Part shown: positions 1 to 7,925 of the stretch, in pieces
Position numbering within the stretch: the stretch's first letter is position 1
Layout of the letters: the number at the start of each line of letters is the position of its first letter
Source of the DNA: Paenibacillus montaniterrae
GTDB lineage: Bacteria > Bacillota > Bacilli > Paenibacillales > Paenibacillaceae
NCBI RefSeq assembly: GCF_018403185.1
Contig: NZ_BOSE01000007.1
Coordinates: 248,001 to 312,000 of the forward strand
DNA: 64,000 nucleotides
Reading direction: 5' to 3'
The notes under the pieces: model-generated
What the model was told of the DNA's origin: nothing
What the model saw: only the letters and a program-made list of their open reading frames with translations
Database searches by the model: none
Translations under genes and position numbers: made by a program

Positions 1-114
1 TAGAAGTGCTGCCGATTGATATTTATGCATCTGCAGTTCACCTGGCTTCTTTTTCTATCAAGTTCCGTTCGAGCAATGCCATCAATGGAAGGCGGTTTTC
101 TTCCAGTCAAGCTG

Positions 115-393
115 TTAATGCTGTTTAAGCTTGGCCTTGAGGAAAGCTACAAGCAAATATACGGCTATGCCAGCCAACAATACAGCAATAATTTCAGAAA
201 TCATATAAACGGGATTATTTAACGTACTTCCAAATTCAACCGTTTGCTGCAATTTATCAATAGAATTGTACGATTCAAGTATATTGGGGGCATATCTATC
301 GGTTGCTACTATACCTGCTGCAACCTTTAGTCCAAAATAGACAATCATTAAGCAAACAGAAAAAATTAACGCTTTAACTAGAGTGCGTTTCAT
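115..393 (-). CDS. small two-helix membrane protein
   Basis: A 92-residue protein of unknown function. Two hydrophobic segments are visible, at about residues 5-30 and 62-85, joined by a polar loop of about 30 residues, and it ends in a basic tail. That fits a small integral membrane protein with both ends in the cytoplasm. The ATG follows an AAAGAAAGG-type ribosome binding site. The 114 bases to its left (1-114) hold no gene I can support. No family is recognised. Confidence 0.6.
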   Translation of the reverse strand: MKRTLVKALIFSVCLMIVYFGLKVAAGIVATDRYAPNILESYNSIDKLQQTVEFGSTLNNPVYMISEIIAVLLAGIAVYLLVAFLKAKLKQH

Positions 394-522
394 TATACTT
401 CAACCTTTCTTTCTTTTTTAGTCAGTTTTTACCACTTCCATTATTATACAGTATATGAACATAAAAGCTATACAGAATGAGCAATAAATCTCGAAATTAA
501 AGTATTATGTCGCTCTCATATA

Positions 523-583
523 GAAAAAAGCATGCTTGCTCCTATTCTGCTGAATGATAGCAGATATAGATTCAAGCATGCTT
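523..583 (-). terminator. intrinsic terminator
   Basis: An 11-bp perfect inverted repeat (AAGCATGCTTG at 528-538 and its complement at 573-583) has an inner CTGC/GCAG pairing. Read on the minus strand it is followed by a T-run. It would end transcription of the VOC gene at 661-1026. The rest of 394-660 shows no coding potential. Confidence 0.8.
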
Positions 584-660
584 GTTATCGCGGCTCAGAT
601 TGGATTGGCCGCACGCGGGTACGCCTCGCAGTAGCCGGGCAGAAATACGCAATGTCTGCA

Positions 661-1026
661 TTAAGAAGCGCTCGATTCATAAAAAACAAGACGGTTTCCG
701 AAAGGATCAGTAAGCGTCATCTCCTCCAGCTCCCAAGGCGTCTTTTCTATACCTGGCCGCAAATAGCGATATGACTTTGCTGTCAACTGCTGATGCAGTT
801 GGTGTAATCCGCTCATCTCAATTCTGATTGCTGCTCCAGGCGTGCAGTCGCCATGATGCTCCGATAGATGGATGGTGACTGTGCCTAGTGTAAGCTGCAT
901 GTACAAGGGAAGCTCAGGCTCAAACCGATGCTCCCAGTCAATATTAAACCCTAAGTAATCGACATAGAACTCTTTTGCTTTCGCAATATCAAATATGCGT
1001 AGAATAGGAATAACTTGCTTCAGCAT
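661..1026 (-). CDS. VOC / glyoxalase-bleomycin resistance family protein
   Basis: A 121-residue single-module vicinal-oxygen-chelate protein. The N-terminus (VIPILRIFDIAKAKEFYVDY) and the C-terminal LTDPFGNRLVFYE strand are typical of the glyoxalase / bleomycin-resistance superfamily, whose members bind metals, sequester drugs or act as dioxygenases. The start at 1026 is chosen because AAGGAG lies 9 bases upstream; a longer reading frame to 1059 lacks this. The substrate cannot be told from sequence. It has its own terminator on the left. Confidence 0.85.
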   Translation of the reverse strand: MLKQVIPILRIFDIAKAKEFYVDYLGFNIDWEHRFEPELPLYMQLTLGTVTIHLSEHHGDCTPGAAIRIEMSGLHQLHQQLTAKSYRYLRPGIEKTPWELEEMTLTDPFGNRLVFYESSAS

Positions 1027-1045
1027 TAAACGATTCTCCTTATCT

Positions 1046-1378
1046 CTAACTATTATCACTTGCTGGTGACTGTGACAGCCTTTTGTAAATTCCCTTGATC
1101 AATATGTAAAAGGCAGCTATTATTATAAGCTTCTGCAGCCATGAGATGATCACAAACCATTGGCCAATTGTGATTGCGCTATCTCGTGAAACGTTGTCGT
1201 ACAGCCAATTATCCACAAACAATGGAATAGCCATTTGGACGACTTTCCATATAAGCATTAATCGAAAAAAAGTTGCTCCCTCACGAAAAGCTCGCTTCTG
1301 ACAAATCATGCTTCCGGCTATGCATAGCCCGATGAGCGACACTTCAAGCAATATCGCAATAAATTGTATGCTAATCAT
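1046..1378 (-). CDS. membrane protein of unknown function
   Basis: A 110-residue protein with about three hydrophobic segments (roughly residues 4-25, 38-55 and 70-95) and a charged C-terminus. The start overlaps the end of the DUF4269 gene by 8 bases, which suggests translational coupling in one transcript. No family recognised. Confidence 0.65.
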   Translation of the reverse strand: MISIQFIAILLEVSLIGLCIAGSMICQKRAFREGATFFRLMLIWKVVQMAIPLFVDNWLYDNVSRDSAITIGQWFVIISWLQKLIIIAAFYILIKGIYKRLSQSPASDNS

Positions 1379-1964
1379 CCCCTTTTCCTATCGTCTTATC
1401 CAGCAGCTGCATAAGCTGCTCATCACTCCAGTCGAACAATTCCAGCAGCGCTGCATATGGATCACCCTCCAGCTGCAGCAGCTTGGCAAATGCCGGCTCT
1501 GTTTTTACACCAGAAGCTTTTAGCGCTCTAATTTGTTGCCTGAAGCTGCTATCAATCAGTTGCAGTATGCGGTGTTCAACAACCATATGTTTGTACCCGT
1601 ATTGCTGGACCGCTGCGACTGGCTGCGCAAACAGCTGAATAAGCCAATCGTTATAATGGAAGCTGCACACCGCTCTTGGTACGCCTTCAACAAGCTTATA
1701 TGTATAACGGTAGCCACGCATCCTGCTAAAATAATGGTCAACTATAACCTGAAAATCAGTAAAATGGTAAACCTCGCAAATGATATCGAGATCGCTGTCG
1801 TCAATGTTAATATCAATCGGAACGGTCCCAACTAGAACAGGCGAATACTCTTGCAAAATCGTGAAAATACGCAGCTCCTGCAAGGTGTGATAGGCATGCT
1901 GCTGCGTGGCGCTGCCCTGCAATAAATAATCAATGCCTTGATGAAAGGCTGCAATAGGAGTCAT
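1371..1964 (-). CDS. DUF4269 family protein, nucleotidyltransferase-like
   Basis: A 197-residue protein that matches from memory the DUF4269 family. The segment LVGTVPIDINIDDSDLDIIC resembles a minimal nucleotidyltransferase motif: a Gly, then acidic residues in a D-x-D pattern. RYTYKLVEGVPRAVCSFHY and KHMVVEHRIL are further conserved-looking blocks. The start at 1964 follows AAAGGAGG; a longer frame into the neighbouring HAD gene is not needed. It lies between a HAD gene (10-base gap) and a membrane protein (8-base overlap), so it is probably co-transcribed with them. The biochemical role is unknown. Confidence 0.8.
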   Translation of the reverse strand: MTPIAAFHQGIDYLLQGSATQQHAYHTLQELRIFTILQEYSPVLVGTVPIDINIDDSDLDIICEVYHFTDFQVIVDHYFSRMRGYRYTYKLVEGVPRAVCSFHYNDWLIQLFAQPVAAVQQYGYKHMVVEHRILQLIDSSFRQQIRALKASGVKTEPAFAKLLQLEGDPYAALLELFDWSDEQLMQLLDKTIGKGDD

Positions 1965-1974
1965 TGTGCCTCCT

Positions 1975-2670
1975 TTATGCTTCAATAATTGGCAGCAGCT
2001 CTGATATCCGATTGACAATATAGCGCGGCTGAAGCTGCTCATCGATCGCTTGCCCGCTCCGATTGTAGTAGCAGAAGTCGATTCCGATGTTCTTGGCCCC
2101 AGCATAGTCATCCTTAAGGGAATCGCCAACAAAAAGCACCTCATCACGCGACAAGCCCAGCTCCTGCAATGATATAGTGAAAATATCCTTGCTTGGCTTT
2201 CTTACGCCAGCTTCATCCGACACAACAATCGAGTCAAACAGATGATCTATGCTGCCAGCAGCCAAACGTCCGCGCTGCGCTATGCCGACTCCATTCGAAA
2301 CAATCCCTAATTTATATTTCGCGCTTGCTGCATGAATTACCTCCGGGGCACCGTCTTCATATATACAGGTGCTGCAGAAATATTCCCAGTACGTTTGCGC
2401 CAGCTTGCCGTGCAGCCGCTCGTCGCGGTTCAATGTATCGCGAAATGAGCTGATCAGCACCTCCTCGATTGAATCCAGCCCTTGCTTGTGAACGAAGCTA
2501 AGCCAATGTCGATCGTTATGCTGCAAATAGGTAGACCAAAACTGCTCCCAGCTCCAATCATGATGCTCGACCAAGCGATGCGCTTCAACTGTTTTCTGCA
2601 TGCATTGCAGCTCACTTAATGAATAATTCAATAACGTATTGTCTAAATCAAATAGAATAGCTTTATACAT
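1975..2670 (-). CDS. HAD-superfamily hydrolase, YjjG-like
   Basis: A 231-residue haloacid-dehalogenase phosphatase. Motif I is LFDLDNTLLN with the nucleophile Asp8 and the acid Asp10. Motif II is in GIVSNGVG, the motif III lysine is in GVRKPSKDIF, and motif IV is VGDSLKDD. The helical cap between motifs I and II fits subclass IA, close to YjjG/YfnB-type pyrimidine nucleotidases. The ATG has GGAGGAG 7 bases upstream and overlaps a possible small frame (2663-2812). The next gene on the right (2809-3516) is a second, diverged HAD protein, so this is a tandem pair. Confidence 0.88.
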   Translation of the reverse strand: MYKAILFDLDNTLLNYSLSELQCMQKTVEAHRLVEHHDWSWEQFWSTYLQHNDRHWLSFVHKQGLDSIEEVLISSFRDTLNRDERLHGKLAQTYWEYFCSTCIYEDGAPEVIHAASAKYKLGIVSNGVGIAQRGRLAAGSIDHLFDSIVVSDEAGVRKPSKDIFTISLQELGLSRDEVLFVGDSLKDDYAGAKNIGIDFCYYNRSGQAIDEQLQPRYIVNRISELLPIIEA

Positions 2671-2812
2671 GTTGCTCCTCCAGCTTTCGCTTAATATTTG
2701 CCAAGGACTGTTCGTCATGGACAGGTGAACGCAAGCGCCAGCCGTCTATTTGGAAGCCACCCGTTTGCTGAAAAACATGCTGTATGAGCTGCTGGCAGCG
2801 CTCGCTTTTCAA
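2663..2812 (-). CDS. possible 49-residue coupled small protein
   Basis: This open frame exactly fills the space between the two HAD genes. A TTG start at 2810-2812 overlaps the TGA of the upstream HAD gene, GGAG lies about 10 bases before it, and the TAA overlaps the start of the downstream HAD gene. The peptide is mostly polar and helical-looking, ending in IKRKLEEQHV. It could be a translation-coupling leader or a real small protein, or chance. No homologue recognised. Confidence 0.3.
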   Translation of the reverse strand: MKSERCQQLIQHVFQQTGGFQIDGWRLRSPVHDEQSLANIKRKLEEQHV

Positions 2813-3516
2813 GATGGTTTTGCTCCAGAGCGGTGCTGCTCCATAAGCTGCTCTACCAGCTGCAGACATTCCTCCAAGCGGCTGATTGTATGCGGGGCTG
2901 CCTCCACTGAAGGCTCCCATTGACGAAAGCCTTGCAGCCAAACTGGCGTTAAACCTGCTTTACTCGCTCCCTGAATATCATTAACAGGATGATCGCCTAC
3001 AAATAAGCAGGCTTGCGCCTCGACGCCTAAACGCTCTAAAGCCAGCTTGAAGATTGCTTGATCGGGCTTTTTGCAGCCGACCTCATCAGATACGATAATA
3101 TCATCAAAATAAGAGCGCAAACCTGTCTGATCAATTTTTCTATGCTGTGCTCGGATAGAACCGTTAGTAATAACGCCAAGCTTGATTCCTTTTGCCTTCA
3201 GCCTTTGCAAGGTATGCTCTGCACCATCCATCAGAACCGTGCATCTGAAAAATTGCTCAAACCAATAATTTAACAGCTGATCTACCGTTACCCCGCTTTT
3301 CATATTGAACTTCTCGAGCAGCTCCTGGTACAGCTCTCGCTTGTTGCGGTAACCATCACGATCAGCCACTCGCATATACTCAATCAGTTCGGTTCGTTCG
3401 GACGGGTGTGTCTTCACGGTAAAGCGGTCAATAAACTGCTCTGAATACGCCTTGAAGGCGGCCTGCCGATTAACTAACGTATTATCGAGATCGAAGATAA
3501 CTGCTTGTATGTCCAA
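2809..3516 (-). CDS. HAD-superfamily hydrolase, subclass IA
   Basis: A 235-residue HAD phosphatase. Motif I is VIFDLDNTLVN (Asp9 and Asp11 in this numbering), motif II is VITNGSIRAQ, the motif III lysine lies in GCKKPDQAIF, and motif IV is VGDHPVNDIQGA. The start is a TTG at 3516 because GGAGGGG lies 7-8 bases upstream; an ATG 14 codons earlier has no site and would sit inside the preceding terminator hairpin. It is related to, but clearly diverged from, the neighbour at 1975-2670. The substrate is probably a small phosphorylated metabolite. Confidence 0.85.
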   Translation of the reverse strand: MDIQAVIFDLDNTLVNRQAAFKAYSEQFIDRFTVKTHPSERTELIEYMRVADRDGYRNKRELYQELLEKFNMKSGVTVDQLLNYWFEQFFRCTVLMDGAEHTLQRLKAKGIKLGVITNGSIRAQHRKIDQTGLRSYFDDIIVSDEVGCKKPDQAIFKLALERLGVEAQACLFVGDHPVNDIQGASKAGLTPVWLQGFRQWEPSVEAAPHTISRLEECLQLVEQLMEQHRSGAKPS

Positions 3517-3543
3517 TGCGTTCCCCTCCTGCAATAAAATGCT

Positions 3544-3575
3544 GGGGCATATCCACATCAATATGGCTATGCCCC
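3544..3575 (-). terminator. terminator of the AraC-type gene
   Basis: GGGGCATA (3544-3551) pairs with TATGCCCC (3568-3575), with a further CCA/TGG pairing inside. On the minus strand a short T-rich stretch follows. It lies only about 15 bases before the ribosome binding site of the HAD gene, so read-through or attenuation is possible. Confidence 0.65.
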
Positions 3576-3597
3576 GCAGCTGTGTATTACTTGCTGA

Positions 3598-4524
3598 TCA
3601 AGCTCTTTTTCTAATCGGAATGTACAAGTCAACCTTCGCTTTTCCTTCAGGATCAATCGATGGATCGTTCATGCAAAATTCCAGGCAATCGCGATCGTCT
3701 GGCTCATACTCGCTGTTTGGCAGCCATTGACCGAACACGCTTTGATAAGCGATAGCGAATTTGTCCAGTGTATCATAGAAGACGTATTTGCCATAAAGTC
3801 CGCCTGGCAGCTGCTTGAATTGAACGACAGCGTCCGCTTGCTTGATAAATTGCGCCGGCAGTGTAACACAAGCATCATAGCGGCAGGCGAGCTCTTCTGT
3901 CGTGTTAGGGTCGTCTAGCGAAATGCCGATAAAATACTGCTCAGGCGGGTATAGCTGGTGCTCATGCGCCCATTGCCCAAGCTTTTGCCAGGCATGGTAC
4001 GTTTCCAAATAACTTCCGACATGCCTGACATAGGCCACCTCTAACGGCGGCAATTGTGTAACCGAAATATTCATATTCCAAATCCTCCTCAAAAAGTGGT
4101 TGCCTTCTTTTTGATCATAGCGCGGAGGATTCCATTGTTCTTTAGTAATATTGCGAATAAATTGCGAAATCTTGCTATCTTGTACAACTCTACCTTCATG
4201 CAATATTTTTCTAAGCTTTCCTGGCGTCATATCGAATTGCTTTTTAAAGCTGGCATTAAAATGCGAGACACTTTCATAGCCGCAAAGCAGCGAGATTTCC
4301 AGCATAGACTTATCTGTTTCGCGCAAATAACGAACTGCCAGCTTTAAACGCTCATTGACAATGTAAGCAGCTGGCGTTATTCCGACGACCGCTGTAAACA
4401 CTCGCGAGAAATGGTACTTGGAGAAATTGGATACTGCTGCTAGCTTATCTAATGTTAATTTTTCGGAAATATGCGCTTCAATATAGGTAGTTACTTGATG
4501 AATTCGTTCAATATATTCGTTCAT
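3598..4524 (-). CDS. AraC-family regulator with GyrI-like effector-binding domain
   Basis: A 308-residue transcription regulator. Residues about 5-105 form the double helix-turn-helix of AraC/XylS proteins: LTLDKLAAVSNFSKYHFSRV and EISLLCGYESVSHFNASFKK, followed by MTPGKLRK. Residues about 150-308 form a GyrI-like small-molecule binding domain, with PPLEVAYVRHVGSY at its start and the ending VDLYIPIRKR. This architecture is typical of Rob/SoxS-like and BltR/BmrR-related drug sensors. The start at 4524 follows AAAGGACG. It lies downstream of a small membrane protein and has its own terminator. Confidence 0.9.
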   Translation of the reverse strand: MNEYIERIHQVTTYIEAHISEKLTLDKLAAVSNFSKYHFSRVFTAVVGITPAAYIVNERLKLAVRYLRETDKSMLEISLLCGYESVSHFNASFKKQFDMTPGKLRKILHEGRVVQDSKISQFIRNITKEQWNPPRYDQKEGNHFLRRIWNMNISVTQLPPLEVAYVRHVGSYLETYHAWQKLGQWAHEHQLYPPEQYFIGISLDDPNTTEELACRYDACVTLPAQFIKQADAVVQFKQLPGGLYGKYVFYDTLDKFAIAYQSVFGQWLPNSEYEPDDRDCLEFCMNDPSIDPEGKAKVDLYIPIRKRA

Positions 4525-4552
4525 CTGATGCGTCCTTTCGCGCGATTGCAGG

Positions 4553-5122
4553 CTATACGGATTTGAAAATATGACCTTCATCCTCTGTAATGATTACCTG
4601 ATATGGCGCTGCTAGTATAAAGTCTACCATTCGCTTTATATTCTCTCTATTTTTCCCATAATCAATAAGCGTAGTTTTTACCTTTGGACGGCTTGAGAGA
4701 CTAATCGTGCATCGATTATGAGCTGTTTCTAAAATATGAAGCTCGATCTCGTCTCCCCAAGTGAGCCAGTTCATTCCTGCTGAAGCGGTCAGTATTCCCA
4801 GACTGAAGTTGCTTTGCTCTATGCTGCATTTGTTGATTTGCTGCAGCGCATGCGTGCATAGCCCGAAGGCCTCCTGCTTGGATGCGGCAATTTCCAGCTG
4901 CAATGTATTGTGAACCTTGACAACACTGCTAGTTGACTGACCTGTTCGCTTGAGATTGGCCCACTGAATGAAGGAAAGAATAGCTGTAGTCATTAATCCG
5001 AAAAATAGACCTGACATTATGGCATACTTCAACCATGACTCTGTAATATCCACTAACATCAGCGCCATGCCGGCACCGTATAAAATCGACATAACTAAAA
5101 ATAAAATCAGCTTTTGCTTCAC
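4553..5122 (-). CDS. membrane-anchored protein of unknown function
   Basis: A 189-residue protein with two N-terminal membrane segments (about residues 4-22 and 33-52) and a soluble domain of about 130 residues beginning VVKVHNTLQLEIAASKQEAF. The soluble part looks like an alpha/beta domain of the kind found in proteins annotated as DUF1499 or START-like, but I cannot confirm this. It lies 28 bases upstream of the AraC-type gene and may be in the same transcript. Confidence 0.65.
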   Translation of the reverse strand: MKQKLILFLVMSILYGAGMALMLVDITESWLKYAIMSGLFFGLMTTAILSFIQWANLKRTGQSTSSVVKVHNTLQLEIAASKQEAFGLCTHALQQINKCSIEQSNFSLGILTASAGMNWLTWGDEIELHILETAHNRCTISLSSRPKVKTTLIDYGKNRENIKRMVDFILAAPYQVIITEDEGHIFKSV

Positions 5123-5148
5123 TCGAGCTCTCCTTTCATGCTCTACTT

Positions 5149-6261
5149 CTATTCGATTTCGACTTCAAATATAGTATCCTTTGGCTCACCAAAGCGAACC
5201 AGAATATGCCACATATACTTTAATTGCTGTACTACCTGTTCATAGCTTCCATATTCCTTCCACAGCTCAGGAGATTGCATCAGGCTTGCAGCAGCCAGGC
5301 CAATGCAGTGCGCATTAATTTTACCACTCTGTGCAACTCTTTTGGCTAGCTCTGGCATTGCCGGTCCGCGGAAATTGGAAGGAACCTCGTCCACATGCAA
5401 TTCCAAGCCTCGGTGCCAATACAGATCGAGCCCATATTTGGAGCATAGCTGCTCCAGCACTTGCCCTGTTGCAGTGCCTTGGAACGACGGATCGGCAACT
5501 AAAGCCTCTGCGTCGTCTTGCAGTACAATATCGCCATGAACCTGGGCTTCAATATAGTAATCAAGGTTTCGGCTCGGTTTACCATTCAGCCAAGCGGCTC
5601 TTGAGAGCGGCAAATGATTAGTGAGCTGCTCAAGCAGCAGCTCCGGCGTCAACTCTTTTCTGCCAAGTGCTTCATTGTGGAAAAATACATCCTTCCACAA
5701 AGCCGCCAATACATCGTCAAACTCAGCAAACGTTCCTTTTTCCTTAGGATTTTGCGAGGAGTCCAGATAGGTAAAGGTACAGCGTTTGGATACAGCTGAA
5801 TGCAGTACAACATAACAAGAGCCAAAGCGGGGAGCTGGTCCGTCATAGCTGCCCAGAAGCTCAAGTGCCCCGTACTTGGGCCGCTCGCTTGCAGCGGTTG
5901 ATGCTTGATGATAGGCGCCGCCAAATATAGCTTTCTCCCATTCATCCCTCGCGCCACCCGGATAAGCGGTCAAGCCGCCGTTGGATATGCGCGTTTGAAA
6001 TTGATTTTTATAAATTCCCTCTGCAAGCAAATCATCTGCTACCGTTTTCGTTGCTGTTATAGGTCGGTCGGGATGAAAATGCAGAGCTACTTTGGCGTGA
6101 GCATAAATTTGCCGGCTCGCTTCATTAAATCGCGCTCGCGCTGTATCGGACATATACAATACTTCCTCGATTATTTGCTGAGCTTCTGCTTTTCGAGCTT
6201 TGGCAGAGTTCGTAATATATTCGATTGCAAGGCTCTGTGCCTTCGTTAGCTTATTGCTCAT
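5149..6261 (-). CDS. DUF3626 family protein
   Basis: A 370-residue protein recognised as DUF3626, from the blocks ARARFNEASRQIYAHAKVAL, FQTRISNGGLTAYPGGARDE, WEKAIFGGAYH and APRFGSCYVVLHS, and the C-terminal LDLYWHRGLELHVDEVPSNF. Function unknown; conserved His, Arg and Glu residues (ISNGG, HRGLELHVDE) suggest an enzyme or toxin-like effector fold. Three ATG codons occur in a row. The third (6261) has the best spacing from GGAAGG, and the first two (6264, 6267) cannot be excluded. Downstream comes the membrane protein at 4553. Confidence 0.85.
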   Translation of the reverse strand: MSNKLTKAQSLAIEYITNSAKARKAEAQQIIEEVLYMSDTARARFNEASRQIYAHAKVALHFHPDRPITATKTVADDLLAEGIYKNQFQTRISNGGLTAYPGGARDEWEKAIFGGAYHQASTAASERPKYGALELLGSYDGPAPRFGSCYVVLHSAVSKRCTFTYLDSSQNPKEKGTFAEFDDVLAALWKDVFFHNEALGRKELTPELLLEQLTNHLPLSRAAWLNGKPSRNLDYYIEAQVHGDIVLQDDAEALVADPSFQGTATGQVLEQLCSKYGLDLYWHRGLELHVDEVPSNFRGPAMPELAKRVAQSGKINAHCIGLAAASLMQSPELWKEYGSYEQVVQQLKYMWHILVRFGEPKDTIFEVEIE

Positions 6262-6343
6262 CATCATCACCTTCCGCGATTTCTCATCCCATTTTAACAT
6301 CATTTCCCACAATTTAGTTGAATCTCTTTTCATTTTCTATAAC

Positions 6344-6386
6344 ATAATAGCCTTTAGCTCCATAGGCTGGAACTAAAGGCTATTAT
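6344..6386 (-). terminator. probable terminator of the HD-GYP gene
   Basis: A 14-bp perfect inverted repeat (6344-6357 and 6373-6386) just downstream of the HD-GYP gene on the minus strand. The following T content is modest, so termination may be partial. It ends the phosphorelay operon. Confidence 0.65.
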
Positions 6387-6397
6387 TCATGTCCTGC

Positions 6398-7468
6398 TTA
6401 TAGCAGGCTTTCTGCAGGCGAGTTCATTGCAAGGGTCAACTCCTGCTGCTCGAAAATATCAATGAAAACATCTACAATGTGAGGATCAAAATGCAAGCCG
6501 CGCTGTCGCTTGATTTCTTCTATTGTTTCCTCCGGGCTCCATGCTTTTTTATATGGCCGTTCATGGGTTAACGCGTCATAGAAATCAGCAAGAGCAACAA
6601 TTCGCGCCTCTAGCGGTATCGCTTCTCCCTTTAAGCCCTCTGGATAGCCAGTACCATCCCATTTTTCATGATGTGCAACAGCAATAACCTGAGCCAGCTT
6701 CAATATCGCAAACGAGCTGCCCTCCAAAATGCTTGCGCCAATCGTCGTATGGGTCTTCATCCGTTCAAATTCCTCGGGCAGAAACCGGCCCGGCTTCATC
6801 AAAATTTCATCAGGAATGCCAATTTTTCCGATATCGTGCAGCGCTGCTGCCATGCGAATCATTTCTGATTCATGCTCTGTAAAGCCGAGCCGCTTTGCGA
6901 TCAATTGGGATATCCAGCCAACCCGCAGCGTGTGCTGTCCGGTCATATCATCGCGATATTCCGCTGCCCGACCAAGCAGCTGCAAAATTTCGATTTGTGC
7001 ACGCTTTAGCTCCTCAGTCCGCTCGCGCACCTTTTCCTCCAGCGTAGCAGTATAGTGCTGCAGCTGCATATGAAGCTCACGTGTTTTCAATAAATTATTA
7101 ATACGCAAAATAACCTCGGTTCGGTCGTATGGCTTCGTTAAAAAATCGTTAACACCTGCCCGCAAGCCCTGCTGCTTGGCTTCATGCGTTACATCAGCGG
7201 TGAGCATTAAAACAGGCAAATATTGCTCCTCGCCAATATGCTCGCGAATTAGCTGCAGCACCTCCAGGCCATCCATGCCAGGCATATGGAGATCCAACAA
7301 AACAATATCTGGCTTAACCTCTGCAAGCAACGGCAGAATTTGATAAGGATCCATCGTTGTATAAATATGTTTAAAGCCTGCTCGCGTCAATATGCGTTCC
7401 AATAAACTAATGTTGTATTCCTGATCGTCTACGATTAAAATATTGGCTTGTTGTCTTGTGTCGTCCAT
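6398..7468 (-). CDS. response regulator with HD-GYP phosphodiesterase domain
   Basis: A 356-residue protein. Residues about 8-125 form a receiver domain (ILIVDDQEYN, phospho-acceptor Asp in VLLDLHMPGMDG, switch residues in MLTAD and FLTKPYD). A short coiled coil follows, then an HD-GYP domain (about 165-350) with AALHDIGKIGIPDEIL, HHEKWDGTGYPEGLKG and ALADFYDALT. HD-GYP domains cleave cyclic di-GMP, so the output is probably c-di-GMP turnover switched by phosphorylation. GGAGAG before the ATG at 7468 decides the start. It is the last gene of a three-gene phosphorelay with 7489-7872 and 7926-10313. Confidence 0.93.
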   Translation of the reverse strand: MDDTRQQANILIVDDQEYNISLLERILTRAGFKHIYTTMDPYQILPLLAEVKPDIVLLDLHMPGMDGLEVLQLIREHIGEEQYLPVLMLTADVTHEAKQQGLRAGVNDFLTKPYDRTEVILRINNLLKTRELHMQLQHYTATLEEKVRERTEELKRAQIEILQLLGRAAEYRDDMTGQHTLRVGWISQLIAKRLGFTEHESEMIRMAAALHDIGKIGIPDEILMKPGRFLPEEFERMKTHTTIGASILEGSSFAILKLAQVIAVAHHEKWDGTGYPEGLKGEAIPLEARIVALADFYDALTHERPYKKAWSPEETIEEIKRQRGLHFDPHIVDVFIDIFEQQELTLAMNSPAESLL

Positions 7469-7488
7469 TATTGTTCTCTCCATTATCG

Positions 7489-7872
7489 TTACGCTTGATG
7501 TTCACTGCAGCCAGCTAGAGCAGCTTGTATTTTGTTAAGCAGTCTAGTGAAATCGACCGGCTTAGTATCAAAATCATCGCAACCGGCTTCGCGGGCCTTT
7601 TGCTCATCTCCTGCCATTGCATGTGCAGTCAGCACGATAACCGGGATATGCTTTGTCTCCGCTGACTGCTTTAAAGTGCGCGTCGCTTCCCAGCCATCAA
7701 CAACGGGTAAACTGAGATCCATTAATACAAGATCGGGCCGCTCCGATACTGCCAGCTCTATCCCTTGCTGACCATCTTCTGCTGCAATAACGCGAAACCC
7801 TTTACGAGACAAGCGACGAGATAGCATGTCGCGATTCATTTCATTGTCCTCGACCAATAAAATGGCTTCCAT
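7489..7872 (-). CDS. single-domain response regulator
   Basis: A 127-residue receiver-only protein. The acidic pocket is in LLVEDNEMNRD, the phospho-acceptor Asp is in LVLMDLSLPVVDGW, and the switch Thr and Lys are in VIVLTAHAM and DTKPVDF. It has no output domain, so it probably acts as a phosphate shuttle or a protein-binding switch between the hybrid kinase upstream (53-base gap) and the HD-GYP regulator downstream (20-base gap). Confidence 0.93.
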   Translation of the reverse strand: MEAILLVEDNEMNRDMLSRRLSRKGFRVIAAEDGQQGIELAVSERPDLVLMDLSLPVVDGWEATRTLKQSAETKHIPVIVLTAHAMAGDEQKAREAGCDDFDTKPVDFTRLLNKIQAALAGCSEHQA

Positions 7873-7925
7873 AACGTCTCACTCTCCTGTTAAATGAAAT
7901 GGACTTGCATAAAAGATAAGCTTGA

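Noticed and set aside
1..114. Plus-strand frame beginning at 16
   Set aside because: No ribosome site, and it runs antisense into the small membrane gene at 115-393.
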